Source: Paenibacillus monticola
GTDB taxonomy: Bacteria; Bacillota; Bacilli; Paenibacillales; Paenibacillaceae
Assembly (NCBI RefSeq): GCF_009664975.1
Contig: NZ_WJXB01000010.1
Span: forward strand, 186,001 to 250,000
Direction: 5' to 3'
DNA length: 64,000 nt
Shown here: piece by piece, positions 51,701 to 59,122 of the stretch
Position numbering within the stretch: the stretch's first letter is position 1
Layout: each line of letters opens with the position of its first letter
Position numbers and translations under genes: made by a program
Notes under the pieces: model-generated
Told to the model about the DNA's origin: nothing
Databases searched by the model: none
What the model saw: the letters and a program-made list of their open reading frames with translations, nothing else

Positions 51701-53263
51701 GGCGCGCACCGTGAATTTGCCGTAAGTCCAGTCGCCCTTCACCTTGGAGGTCAGCTTGGCAGAAGTATACTCTTTCCCGCCGTAAGCCTCCTTTCGCGCT
51801 TCCAGTGCCAGCACACCTTGTCCACTCTCCGTTTTGAGCGAAGCATTGTTCGGATGATAATACTCCAATTCGTTATTGTATACCGTTCCGGTATCCTGAA
51901 CATTCCATTTGGTCTCATCGATGGAGCGTTCGTCGAATTCGTCGTTCCAGACCAGCTCCCATTGATCGTCATGGGTTGACGGAGTGGCCGTCGGAGTGGG
52001 TGCTGGTGTCTCAGGTACAACCGTTGGTGTCGCTCCTCCCGGGTTCCACCCTCCTGCTGCGAAGGTAGCCGCGGCACTGACCTGTGGCGAGGAGACACTG
52101 CCCGATAAGCCCCGAATCGTCTCACCGTTTTTCAGCACTGTACCGTTGAAAAGCACACTGTCCGCCTTTGTTTCAAGCAAGCCGATATACCCCCGGTTCA
52201 CGATCTCTGATCCGGCAGCGCCTGCATCTACAATCAGGGCATCCACCGTTGAGCCAGCATCAATCTCAACTTTGGCCAGCTGGACCAATTCAATCCGGGC
52301 CGCTGAGCTTCCTTCCTTCAGGACGAGCCGCACAGGCGCTTTGGGCTTGTCTACGATCGTCTGTCCCAGGGCAGATTTGCGGAAAACCACTGAATGTTCA
52401 CCGCCTCCGGAAATACGGGTGGTACCTTTCACCTTGATTCCCGAGAACGATACGTCTCCCTCTCCCGTTCCGGCAGTCACATAGAAATTTCCGTTCACCG
52501 CACCGCCTTCAATCTGTACATTCGACCGGTTGACAATAACGCTGCCGGACACCTCACCAATCGAATAGCTTCCTTCGCCCGGACTGATCCACCCGATCAT
52601 CCGGCCGAGAAGCACCGCCAGCTCGGCCCGGGTCATAGGAGCCTGCGGATTCAACCTGCCCTCCGAATCGCCGCGGATATAACCCCCCGCAAGCATCGCG
52701 TTCACCGCTTCCCGTGCATAACCGCTGACCGCTGACCCGTCTGCCTGCGCGGCCAATGCTGTCTGGGAGGCACCCTCTAGTTGGAAAGCCCGACCCAGCA
52801 TCGTTATCACTTCCTGCCGCCGGACAGCCGCTCCCGGTTGAAACTGGCCATTCGCGTAGCCCTCAATAATGCCCGCTGCGTGGACCAAGTCCACATCCTT
52901 CCCATACCAGGAAGAAGCGCTTACATCACTGAAAGAGGCAGTACCCGGAACTATGTAACGGAACACCCTGTTTAATATGACTGCCATCTCTGCACGGGAG
53001 ACCGTGCGGCCGGGTCCAAATCTGCCCTGCCCATCCCCTTGCAGAATCCCAGCAGTTGCCAATCTGTCCGCTGCAGACGAGGCCCAATGCTGGTTCATAT
53101 CGGCAAATGCTGCCGTTCCGGCTTCGGCGCTGCTCACACTTGCGGCTGATTTCGAAAGTCCATCCTGCCCCGCTGCTTGTACCCGTCCCGTGTTTCCCGG
53201 AAGTTGGAGCACTGATAACAGCATAACCGCCACCAGAAGCTTGGATATTAATCTACGGTACAT
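48761..53263 (-). CDS. Giant SLH-anchored GH16 laminarinase with multiple carbohydrate-binding modules
   Basis: A 1500-residue exported, cell-surface enzyme. A signal peptide (about 1-30) is followed by three SLH repeats (about 53-101, 111-160, 178-223), a repetitive beta-rich segment (about 232-395), and a Pro/Thr linker. The GH16 domain (about 432-685) has GSGEMDIMELTG: nucleophile Glu552, Asp554, acid/base Glu557, the beta-1,3-glucanase (ExDxxE) form. Then come CBM4_9-like modules starting near 718, 885, 1177 and 1345, and a CBM6-like module near 1048-1175. It should cut beta-1,3-glucan at the wall and feed the importer. It has its own activator-type promoter. Confidence 0.92.
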   Translation of the reverse strand: MYRRLISKLLVAVMLLSVLQLPGNTGRVQAAGQDGLSKSAASVSSAEAGTAAFADMNQHWASSAADRLATAGILQGDGQGRFGPGRTVSRAEMAVILNRVFRYIVPGTASFSDVSASSWYGKDVDLVHAAGIIEGYANGQFQPGAAVRRQEVITMLGRAFQLEGASQTALAAQADGSAVSGYAREAVNAMLAGGYIRGDSEGRLNPQAPMTRAELAVLLGRMIGWISPGEGSYSIGEVSGSVIVNRSNVQIEGGAVNGNFYVTAGTGEGDVSFSGIKVKGTTRISGGGEHSVVFRKSALGQTIVDKPKAPVRLVLKEGSSAARIELVQLAKVEIDAGSTVDALIVDAGAAGSEIVNRGYIGLLETKADSVLFNGTVLKNGETIRGLSGSVSSPQVSAAATFAAGGWNPGGATPTVVPETPAPTPTATPSTHDDQWELVWNDEFDERSIDETKWNVQDTGTVYNNELEYYHPNNASLKTESGQGVLALEARKEAYGGKEYTSAKLTSKVKGDWTYGKFTVRAKLPIQQGMWPAIWMMPTDEEKQYGPWPGSGEMDIMELTGPVAGDTEKADLYPRTVHGSLHYDIPHMSQSKTYVLPEGKTFADDYHDFTLEWLPGLIRYYVDGKMYFETSDWGTKAEGQPDYYTYPAPFDRPFYMILNLAVGGDWPGDPAADFQSDKMYVDYVRVYKYKKLDEWPDVTGKRPTKPETSVPQRPMPADGNQIYNGDFTGAAAADGLPEYWELIENAGGAATASVIDDKNKGKALKVAIREAGTQNYSIQLTQKPLMLEKGKAYKVTFDAKADAARPLMSKLTEFGGGWTAYSKERNFQLTPDWQSFEYTFNMAQASDNNVRFEFNLGLNDIAAYFANVRVVETEPLQVVRTPLADGNLIYNGGFELGEGRLGYWAFAVKPDSGAAAKASVTNTLELPLMKREFRADVQSAGGSAEDVTLTQTGIPMSAAGVYQLAFEARSDKAQPVGIKLENSSGNTLYPDGATFTLTPEWKSYTAEIALSGVSGTEGALSFLLGQAPGQTEIDNVRLVRMVDPPIFNNYLHLRGDQYWRSSGTHLIPSGEGGKDITDMDKGDYVEYKVVLPQAASIIPVTRVSSVHANSELELSVLDAGKQSVVTASVYSTSIGDTGGLQSYRAIIGEPLKLPAGSYYIRLGGSGYNLAWLDLSRELVVNGSFNDASTEGWTLFKKDWDDNDPVKNTVMTAVYGALQVDLGGSGDEDWNVQVKQGAIPVEQGKKYLLRFDADASIARWIRVLVQHDGSTDNNWTAYTNEKVSLSEVGGHYEYLFTAPASDPAALLQFSLGKISESLGAHKVKLSNISLQQVSPVMAGEVYGENLIPNGDFSAPLKSWSSYSSDSGELSIDNVNGALRMQVGSTGTNSWDRQVYYEGVAYNEGNHYTLTFRAKAEAARKMNISIGWLDVANNYTWHGYTSKVVDLDTEYTEYTLEFDVAGGSTSIGRISFELGNIKDGGTGHLAVDVDDIVLMNNGTVAAP

Positions 53264-53325
53264 CTCAATATTCCCCCCTGTATGTAGAACCTACTAGAAT
53301 CCCGGCGTCGTCGCCGTTCGATTTC

Positions 53326-53381
53326 AGTATAGAGTCCGCTTCATGCAGGTAACATACCAATTCCTTAGCACGTATAACAAA
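53326..53381 (-). promoter_or_regulatory. Activator site plus promoter of the giant laminarinase (copy 3 of 3)
   Basis: Minus strand: TTTGTTAT-N13-TTGGTA (53355-53381) directly followed by TGTTAC (-35 position, 53349-53354), exactly 17 bases, TATACT (-10, 53326-53331), about 60 bases before the start codon. Confidence 0.78.
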
Positions 53382-53396
53382 GATGCAACTTTCAAA

Positions 53397-53449
53397 AAGC
53401 AAAAAAGCCCAATCCACAGGTGGCTGCAATAGCCACCCAAAGATTGGGC
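53397..53449 (-). terminator. Terminator upstream of the laminarinase promoter
   Basis: Minus strand: GCCCAATCTTTGGGTGGCT pairs with AGCCACCTGTGGATTGGGC, followed by TTTTTTTGC. It ends the PRC-barrel/zinc-ribbon transcript. Confidence 0.85.
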
Positions 53450-53488
53450 GCGGAAATATATGTAGCTCTTTTGAACATAAACCAGGGA

Positions 53489-53698
53489 TCAGGAGGAAGC
53501 GTGAATTTGCGGAAAATCCTGGGCAATTTCTTCCCCGGAGAACAGATCGTCCAACGAACTGAGGGTTCCGTCCTCTTCAACCTGATAAACTGACATTTTC
53601 TCGCCATTTACGGTTAATTCAATAAAGCAGCCCCAGCAATAGAACTGATGAGAACCGATCTTGCCAATGTCTTTAGAGTTGCAATTTGGACACTTCAT
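53489..53698 (-). CDS. Small zinc-ribbon-like protein
   Basis: About 69 residues from the ATG at 53698 (an ATG at 53707 is the alternative). CPNCNSKDIGKIGSHQFYCWGC holds two CxxC knuckles (residues about 3-6 and 21-24), a classic zinc ribbon. An acidic tail (VEEDGTLSSLDDLFSGEE) follows. The function is unknown; it is 5-14 bases behind the PRC-barrel gene and co-directional, so it is in the same operon. Confidence 0.8.
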   Translation of the reverse strand: MKCPNCNSKDIGKIGSHQFYCWGCFIELTVNGEKMSVYQVEEDGTLSSLDDLFSGEEIAQDFPQIHASS

Positions 53699-53712
53699 AT
53701 CAAACATTCCAC

Positions 53713-54234
53713 CTATCCGTTAACAATATTAATGGCTTTTTGAAGCCGTTCTTCGCTCATCGCGGGAACCATGACGGCACTTTCCCCAATGGAGATCCCT
53801 TCAGAACAAGGCAGCCATTTGCGGCCTTCGATCAAATCAGTCACAAGCCCGTCACTGATTTCCAGCGCTACTATTGTGTTTCCCAACTTTTGGTCAAAAT
53901 AAACATCGGATATTCGTCCAAGTATCGTTCCGGTTGCAGTTAGTACCTGCAAATCCTTGAGTTTGTTCTTTCCAGAAAGAAAAGTATAGGGTGTGTGGTC
54001 GGAATTTGCCTTCTCAATCGCTTCCTTACTGCGAATCATAACAGCATCCTCGCCATAGGCGACAATATCCTTCCATGCCACAACTTTCACATGACTGGCG
54101 AAAAAAGATTTACTTTCCAGTTCAATACCCGTAATATTCCAGTTTGAATCCAGTGAGATATCGACAATTGTGCCAATTTCTTGACCTTCTTCGACTTCGT
54201 AAACAGCCAGGCCGATCATATCTTGTAGTTTCAT
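53713..54234 (-). CDS. PRC-barrel domain protein (YrrD-like)
   Basis: A 173-residue protein with two PRC-barrel repeats: MKLQDMIGLAVYEVEEGQEIGTIVDISLDSNWNITGIELES (1-41) and DLQVLTATGTILGRISDVYFDQKLGNTIVALEISDGLVTDLIEGR (about 92-136). Length and layout match B. subtilis YrrD, which lies near trmU/yrvO there, as here near mnmA and the desulfurase. The role is unknown. ATG with GAAGGGATATGGG upstream. Confidence 0.87.
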   Translation of the reverse strand: MKLQDMIGLAVYEVEEGQEIGTIVDISLDSNWNITGIELESKSFFASHVKVVAWKDIVAYGEDAVMIRSKEAIEKANSDHTPYTFLSGKNKLKDLQVLTATGTILGRISDVYFDQKLGNTIVALEISDGLVTDLIEGRKWLPCSEGISIGESAVMVPAMSEERLQKAINIVNG

Positions 54235-54302
54235 GGCTGCCCATATCCCTTCGCGTTATAATATAATGAAGATCTCTGGATTTCTAAAACACGATGCTAA
54301 AC

Positions 54303-55454
54303 CTATTTACGTAGCCGTTTCAAAATAGTTTCAATTTTGCGGGCCACGTACTCTATTTCTTCACTAGTATTACCCAAACCAGTACTAAATCGAACCGCGG
54401 ATTCTAAAAGATTCTCAGAAAGCTTCATGGCCTGTAGAACATGCGATATTTCCAAAGATCCTGAAGTGCAGGCTGAACCACTTGCTGCAGCAATCCCCTC
54501 CATATCCAGATTCATCAGCAGCACATCCGTTCTTGCTCCAGGGATGCTAATATTCAAAATACTCGGCAAAAGATACGTAGCATTACCGTTGATTGTATAG
54601 CTCTCCCGCCCAATTAGGCGGTCCAGTTCTTGCAGCAGCATATTCCTTAGTACAAGTGCTCTCTCGTTACGAGCAGCAAGTCCCTGCACTGCTATTTCGA
54701 CCGCTTTGGCAAAACCGGCCACTCCAGCCAGACTCTCAGTCCCTGCGCGTCTACCACGCTCCTGAAGCCCACCGTGTTGCCTTGGATGGAGTGGCGCTCC
54801 CCGGCGGATATACAAACCTCCGATTCCTTGAGGACCATTAATCTTATGGGCCGTAAAGCTCATATAATCAACCGGAAGCTCGTGAAGGGAGAGCGGCACC
54901 AAGCCCAGAACCTGTACCGCATCGACATGGAACAGAATACCCTGTTCTGCGGCCAACTGACCGATTTCCTGGATAGGCTGTATCGTCCCTACTTCATTAT
55001 TGGCATACATCACGCTGATGAGTATTGTATCTTCCTGCAAGGCTGCCTCAACATCCGCCACCGATACCCGTCCTGTAGCATCTACAGGAAGATAGGTGAC
55101 GGTAAAACCTTCCTTCTCCAGCTCTTCGCAGGTATTCAACACGGCATGATGCTCAATAGCTGTGGTAACGATATGTTTGCCTTTACCGGAGGCTGCGGCG
55201 GCAGTTGCCGCCCCAAATATAGCCAGGTTGTCACTCTCCGTCCCCCCGCTGGTGAAGACCCATTCCTCCGGTGAACAGCCTAAAAAGGCCGCGATTGTAT
55301 CGCGCGCCCCACTGACTATCTTTTTGGCGGAACGCCCGAAATGATGAACACTGGACGCATTGCCGTATTGCTCTGTCATTATATTCAGCATGACCTTGGC
55401 CACCTCGGGATGAACCGGGGTTGAGGCGGCGTGGTCCAAATAGATGGATTTCAT
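54303..55454 (-). CDS. Cysteine desulfurase (YrvO/IscS-type)
   Basis: A 383-residue PLP enzyme releasing sulfur from L-cysteine. The PLP lysine is in MSFTAHKINGPQG (about 202-214) and the active-site persulfide loop is SGSACTSGSLE (about 324-334). The beginning MKSIYLDHAASTPVHPEV is typical. In B. subtilis the paralog YrvO donates sulfur to MnmA and sits between cymR and mnmA; here mnmA and cymR lie 4-5 kb away with other genes between, so the pairing is inferred. Confidence 0.94.
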   Translation of the reverse strand: MKSIYLDHAASTPVHPEVAKVMLNIMTEQYGNASSVHHFGRSAKKIVSGARDTIAAFLGCSPEEWVFTSGGTESDNLAIFGAATAAAASGKGKHIVTTAIEHHAVLNTCEELEKEGFTVTYLPVDATGRVSVADVEAALQEDTILISVMYANNEVGTIQPIQEIGQLAAEQGILFHVDAVQVLGLVPLSLHELPVDYMSFTAHKINGPQGIGGLYIRRGAPLHPRQHGGLQERGRRAGTESLAGVAGFAKAVEIAVQGLAARNERALVLRNMLLQELDRLIGRESYTINGNATYLLPSILNISIPGARTDVLLMNLDMEGIAAASGSACTSGSLEISHVLQAMKLSENLLESAVRFSTGLGNTSEEIEYVARKIETILKRLRK

Positions 55455-55591
55455 GGATTATTCTCCGCTTCTTGGGACTTAGGAAGTTTTCTTTCCAGAC
55501 TATTTGATTATAACGCTGAGGGGATGTCTTTGCCACAAGGGATTTTAGCATACTTTGTAACATTTAACACTGTATCTAAGCTTAGCTAAAC

Positions 55592-55630
55592 TTTCAGCTA
55601 ATTTTCAGCGTACTTTCAGCCTATTTTCAG
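55592..55630 (+). promoter_or_regulatory. Four TTTCAG hexamers in 11-bp register
   Basis: TTTCAG starts at 55592, 55603, 55614 and 55625, i.e. exactly every 11 bases (one helical turn). The block lies about 70-105 bases before the next gene, the layout of OmpR/PhoP-family direct-repeat boxes, though the hexamer is not the B. subtilis PhoP box. Confidence 0.5.
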
Positions 55631-55697
55631 ATTCATTTCCGATGAAGGATGGTGGGCTTTTTGTGTATGGCGAATCAGGCTCGAAAGGGGACAGCAA

Positions 55698-56528
55698 ATG
55701 TCAGTATCCATAAATAACTATTACAATAAAAATTATTACTACGACAACAGCAACAACGGAGGCACCAGTAGTACAACCTCTACACAATCCTCTGGTACCA
55801 ACAAGAGCAAAAATGTGTCCGGAACAGATTCAATTGACTTCAGTCAAGTAGCCCTGCAGTATTTCAGCAGTAACAAGACCGATGACAGTTCAGAAGATTA
55901 CTCCACAGATACTTATGCTCCGATAAAAAAACATTCTGCTCCTCCGTTAACCACAGATCGAATGAAGTCCTTGCTAACGGAAATCCAAACCAATGTGTCC
56001 TCTGCGGATTCGGAAGAGGATACTTCATCCAGCACAGATAGCACCTTGGCTACATTGCAGGATTTGCTTAGTGACATCGATCTCTCGACTGCCAATGAAG
56101 ATGAAATTTCCTCATTGTTCCAAAATATTCAGTCTGTTCCGTTCTCTTTAGCTTATGCGGATAGTCCTTCGGCCAGTGAGACTCAAGGAGCAAGCGGTAT
56201 CCCGTCTATGCTGCAATCCATGCAGAGCATCGCTCCACCTTTTATGTGGGGAGTTGAGGATTCAGCGGATACCGAAGACAGCAGCGCAACATCACTTGAT
56301 ACCGGACTGACCACAGACGATATCCAGTCGATATTAACGAAGCTGCAAAGCCAGCTGAACTCGGTTAACGTAGCGGATGATTCCACAAAGAACGCCAGCA
56401 ATCCATTGGATGTGGTGAAGAACATGCTCTCCAATGTTAATATCTCGTCGGCTTCCGATGACGATTTGTCTACACTTTTCGATCGGGTTTTGAAGACCTT
56501 CGATCAGGTTCCACAAACCGTCAATTAA
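55698..56528 (+). CDS. Acidic Ser/Asp-rich protein with an internal two-fold repeat
   Basis: A 276-residue protein of unknown family. The N-terminus (1-45) is low complexity (Asn/Tyr, then Ser/Thr). Two copies of a helical unit of about 65 residues follow: residues 84-147 (LTTDRMKSLLTEIQTNV ... LSDIDLSTANEDEISSLFQNIQSV) and 204-271 (LTTDDIQSILTKLQSQL ... LSNVNISSASDDDLSTLFDRVL), with a linker between. No signal peptide or membrane segment is visible. AAAGGGGA lies before the ATG. Monocistronic between terminators. Confidence 0.8.
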   Translation: MSVSINNYYNKNYYYDNSNNGGTSSTTSTQSSGTNKSKNVSGTDSIDFSQVALQYFSSNKTDDSSEDYSTDTYAPIKKHSAPPLTTDRMKSLLTEIQTNVSSADSEEDTSSSTDSTLATLQDLLSDIDLSTANEDEISSLFQNIQSVPFSLAYADSPSASETQGASGIPSMLQSMQSIAPPFMWGVEDSADTEDSSATSLDTGLTTDDIQSILTKLQSQLNSVNVADDSTKNASNPLDVVKNMLSNVNISSASDDDLSTLFDRVLKTFDQVPQTVN

Positions 56529-56587
56529 TCAGTTTTCATTAAAAGCCTTCACCGCCGTATCAGCAAGCCCACAAGTTTACCTGAAAA

Positions 56588-56634
56588 TAAGAAAAACGGC
56601 TATACATGCAAATACACATGTATAGCCGTTTTCC
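56588..56634. terminator. Bidirectional terminator
   Basis: AAAACGGCTATACATG-N8-CATGTATAGCCGTTTT, a perfect 16-pair stem between the acidic repeat protein and the convergent DUF523 gene. Confidence 0.85.
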
Positions 56635-56646
56635 CTTAATGACAAA

Positions 56647-57120
56647 CTACAGCAATGCTAAAATTCGATCAATTTCAGATGAGCGCTCTTCAGAAGTCAC
56701 TTGAATACCATTTCTTCTAAGCAACGCCGCAGTTACCCCATGACCGGCAATTTTCTCACCATTAAATTCCCCGTTATAAATCATTGAACTCCCACAGGAA
56801 GGACTGCTCTGCTTCAGGACAACCAGAGTTGCCCCTACCTCAAGTGCTTTCTCTAAAGTCAGATAAGCACCTCTGACAAACATTTCGGTTACGTCCGTCC
56901 CCGAGCTATTCATAACCTTGGCGTTTCCCTCCAGCACATCATCGCCGTCTCCGCCTACGATCTCAGCTGGTTCCCGGGGAATCGATAACCCTCCTAATAA
57001 TTCGGGACATACAGCAACTGCCTTGTTTTCCTCAACTAGTCTTTGAATGGTATGATCTAAACTATGTAGTGCGTTATATCTTACCTTCATGCCCGCTAAA
57101 CAGGAGCTTACCAAAATCAC
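56647..57120 (-). CDS. DUF523 protein (TudS/YbbK-like)
   Basis: A 157-residue protein with the DUF523 pattern: MILVSSCLAG, AVCPELLGGL and KQSSPSCGSSMIYNG. The cysteines in these segments (about 7, 38 and 108) ligate an iron-sulfur cluster in the thiouracil desulfidase TudS, a member of this family (established). A desulfidase role here is inferred. GTG start with GAGGTGATTTT upstream. Divergent from the SRAP gene. Confidence 0.88.
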   Translation of the reverse strand: MILVSSCLAGMKVRYNALHSLDHTIQRLVEENKAVAVCPELLGGLSIPREPAEIVGGDGDDVLEGNAKVMNSSGTDVTEMFVRGAYLTLEKALEVGATLVVLKQSSPSCGSSMIYNGEFNGEKIAGHGVTAALLRRNGIQVTSEERSSEIDRILALL

Positions 57121-57184
57121 AAAATCACCTCTACCTTTAGTAAACTTTATTCATATTAATTAGACCCTATTAGGAGTGCTGAAC

Positions 57185-57865
57185 ATGTGCGGACGATATA
57201 CGATTACCGTCTCGATGGACGAACTTATGCTCAGATACCTTACGAATGACGCTACAATTATTCACTATGCTCCCAAGTATAACGCAGCTCCCATGCAATA
57301 TATACCAGCAGTAATCCATAACGGCTCACATAATAAACTTGGGGAGCTTCGTTGGGGACTGGTTCCCTCATGGGCCAAAGACGATAAAGGCGGAAGCAGG
57401 CTCATTAACGCTCGTGCAGAGTCGCTGTTAGAGAAGCCGTCATTTAAACGACTGATCAGCACACGCCGGTGCCTCATCCCCACTGATGGATTTTACGAAT
57501 GGAAAAAACAAGACAGCAATAAGCAGCCCTTAAGGATCGTTATGCTCGATGGAGGCATTTTTTCTATGGCAGGGCTGTATGATATCTGGGTAGATCCGGA
57601 AGGCAAGAAACTCAGTACCTGCACGATTATCACTACCACACCCAACAGCCTAATGGCCGACATACATGACCGTATGCCTGTAATTCTGAAGCCCGAAGAT
57701 GAATCCGAATGGCTCAGTCGGGATAATTATAACGTACCGGAATTAATGAAGCTGCTGAAACCTTATGCTACAGATCAGATGAGAGCCTATCCCGTTTCTT
57801 CGGCGGTCGGTAATGTGCGGAATGACTCGAAAGAGCTCATTGACGAAAACAAAGAGTTAGGATAA
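57185..57865 (+). CDS. SOS response-associated peptidase-like protein (SRAP/YedK, HMCES family)
   Basis: A 226-residue protein. The correct start is the ATG at 57185, because the family requires Cys directly after Met (MCGRYT): this Cys2 forms the thiazolidine crosslink with abasic sites in single-stranded DNA. Other hallmarks are INARAESL (about 78-85), GFYEWKK with conserved Glu (about 104-110) and the His of IHDRMPVIL (about 159-167). TAGGAG lies eight bases upstream. No LexA box is visible in front. Confidence 0.93.
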   Translation: MCGRYTITVSMDELMLRYLTNDATIIHYAPKYNAAPMQYIPAVIHNGSHNKLGELRWGLVPSWAKDDKGGSRLINARAESLLEKPSFKRLISTRRCLIPTDGFYEWKKQDSNKQPLRIVMLDGGIFSMAGLYDIWVDPEGKKLSTCTIITTTPNSLMADIHDRMPVILKPEDESEWLSRDNYNVPELMKLLKPYATDQMRAYPVSSAVGNVRNDSKELIDENKELG

Positions 57866-57867
57866 AA

Positions 57868-57913
57868 AATACAAAGAGCAGAGAGATTATCTTCTGCTCT
57901 TTGTGTTTTTTGG
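57868..57913 (+). terminator. Terminator after the SRAP gene
   Basis: ACAAAGAGCAGA-N10-TCTGCTCTTTGT followed by GTTTTTT. Confidence 0.85.
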
Positions 57914-58020
57914 GGTTATGAACCAGCAGTAAACATCTTGATGATAGTCCAATCAATGAAATGTATCCCTGTGTATGATTTATTAAAGGAACTGAGCTTA
58001 ATTAGAAAAGGGTGAGTAAA

Positions 58021-58698
58021 TTGAACCTACAAGATGTTAAGAAAAACTATGATTTAATAGTTAGCTTAGGTGCGTCTTGTGCTCCTGCAGTAAATATGAA
58101 AAGGTGGAATTTAAGAAAATTCTCCATGCCTCTTGATTGGATGGTATCTATATCACTAACCGATGTTAACAGACTTCTACAAAACAAGTTTCAGAATTTC
58201 ATGGAATTTGACAACCTGAGTGTGCAGGAAGATACGCATTATTTTTTGGATGAGGGGTTACCTATTTTTGTTGATAGAACGGAGACAGCTGTAGTGAAAT
58301 CCTATTTTATAAAAGACACCCTATACAACATCACCTCTGTTCATGATTTCCCGATCATCGAGGGTACAAATTGGACAATGACCTATCCATCCTATAAAGC
58401 GAAACTTGATCTACGAATAAAACGATTTTGGGATCGATTAACGAACAGCAAAAATACTTTATTCATCAGGTGGTCCGCAGATTATGAGCAGGCTGTGGAA
58501 CTACAGTCGATTTTGTCTCATCTATTGAACAAGAACAATTTTACCGTCATTATTCTTAATCCTGTACATGAATTAATATCTGTAAGAGAAGCAAATTGGA
58601 ACATCAAGAATGTATGCGCCTTGGAATTCCCCAACAACATGGACGATTACGAGAGTTGGGATTATATCCTGAAAGACATAGTAGTAACAAATGATTAA
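58021..58698 (+). CDS. DUF1796 family putative cysteine peptidase
   Basis: About 225 residues. YDLIVSLGASCAPAVNMKRWNLRKFSMPLDWM at the N-terminus is the DUF1796 hallmark, with a conserved Cys, RxxxLRxxSxPLDW and later HD in ITSVHDFP (about residue 109) as candidate catalytic residues of a papain-like fold (family prediction, not proof of peptidase activity). A TTG at 58021 is preferred because AGGGTGA precedes it by five bases; a GTG at 58012 has no spaced ribosome site. AT-richer than neighbours, suggesting acquisition. Confidence 0.82.
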   Translation: MNLQDVKKNYDLIVSLGASCAPAVNMKRWNLRKFSMPLDWMVSISLTDVNRLLQNKFQNFMEFDNLSVQEDTHYFLDEGLPIFVDRTETAVVKSYFIKDTLYNITSVHDFPIIEGTNWTMTYPSYKAKLDLRIKRFWDRLTNSKNTLFIRWSADYEQAVELQSILSHLLNKNNFTVIILNPVHELISVREANWNIKNVCALEFPNNMDDYESWDYILKDIVVTND

Positions 58699-58710
58699 TA
58701 TCCCGTATTC

Positions 58711-58746
58711 GTTGGAGAAGCCTTTATTTCATGCTTCTCTTTTTGT
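58711..58746 (+). terminator. Terminator after the DUF1796 gene
   Basis: GGAGAAGC-N11-GCTTCTCTTTTTG with TTTTTATT behind. Confidence 0.65.
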
Positions 58747-58907
58747 TTTTATTAAATGATTCCTCATTGCTAGCTATTTTTGTATATAAATTACATATCA
58801 TTTCTCAGACAACAGATCCGTCATCGATGGACCCTATTGCGGGATAACGAGCATGATTTGATTTACGGAGGTTCTCTCTCTGGGGCTATGCCTTCAAAAT
58901 ATCGGCA

Positions 58908-59098
58908 ATAGAACTTTGAAAAAACTTAACATTGGCGACATTAATTTTAAAGACACTATAGTCTCTTTAGCATATGATAAAGATAAAAATCATACTTTAT
59001 TTGGCTTTAGTGATTACACTTGATGATCCCATGTATAGGGTGTTCAAAGGTGATTTAAATAATAAATATGTTGTTGTTGATGAACTAAAATTGAAATG
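58908..59098 (+). pseudogene. Frameshifted gene remnant of unknown origin
   Basis: One frame gives RTLKKLNIGDINFKDTIVSL-AYDKDKNHTLFGFSDYT and a stop at about 59022; the next frame then continues DDPMYRVFKGDLNNKYVVVDELKLK to a stop at 59098. Both read as ordinary protein and join smoothly with one frameshift. No start codon with a ribosome site is evident. The surrounding stretch 58750-58900 shows nothing identifiable. Confidence 0.45.
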
Positions 59099-59122
59099 AA
59101 GTAAGGTGATTTTATTAATTTT

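Noticed and set aside
55592..55630. A bona fide PhoP box
   Set aside because: The 11-base spacing fits, but TTTCAG differs from the TT(A/C)ACA consensus at about half its positions, so the box is reported only as an OmpR-like layout.
57121..57184. LexA (SOS) box upstream of the SRAP gene
   Set aside because: No GAAC-N4-GTTC sequence is present; the family name does not imply LexA control here.
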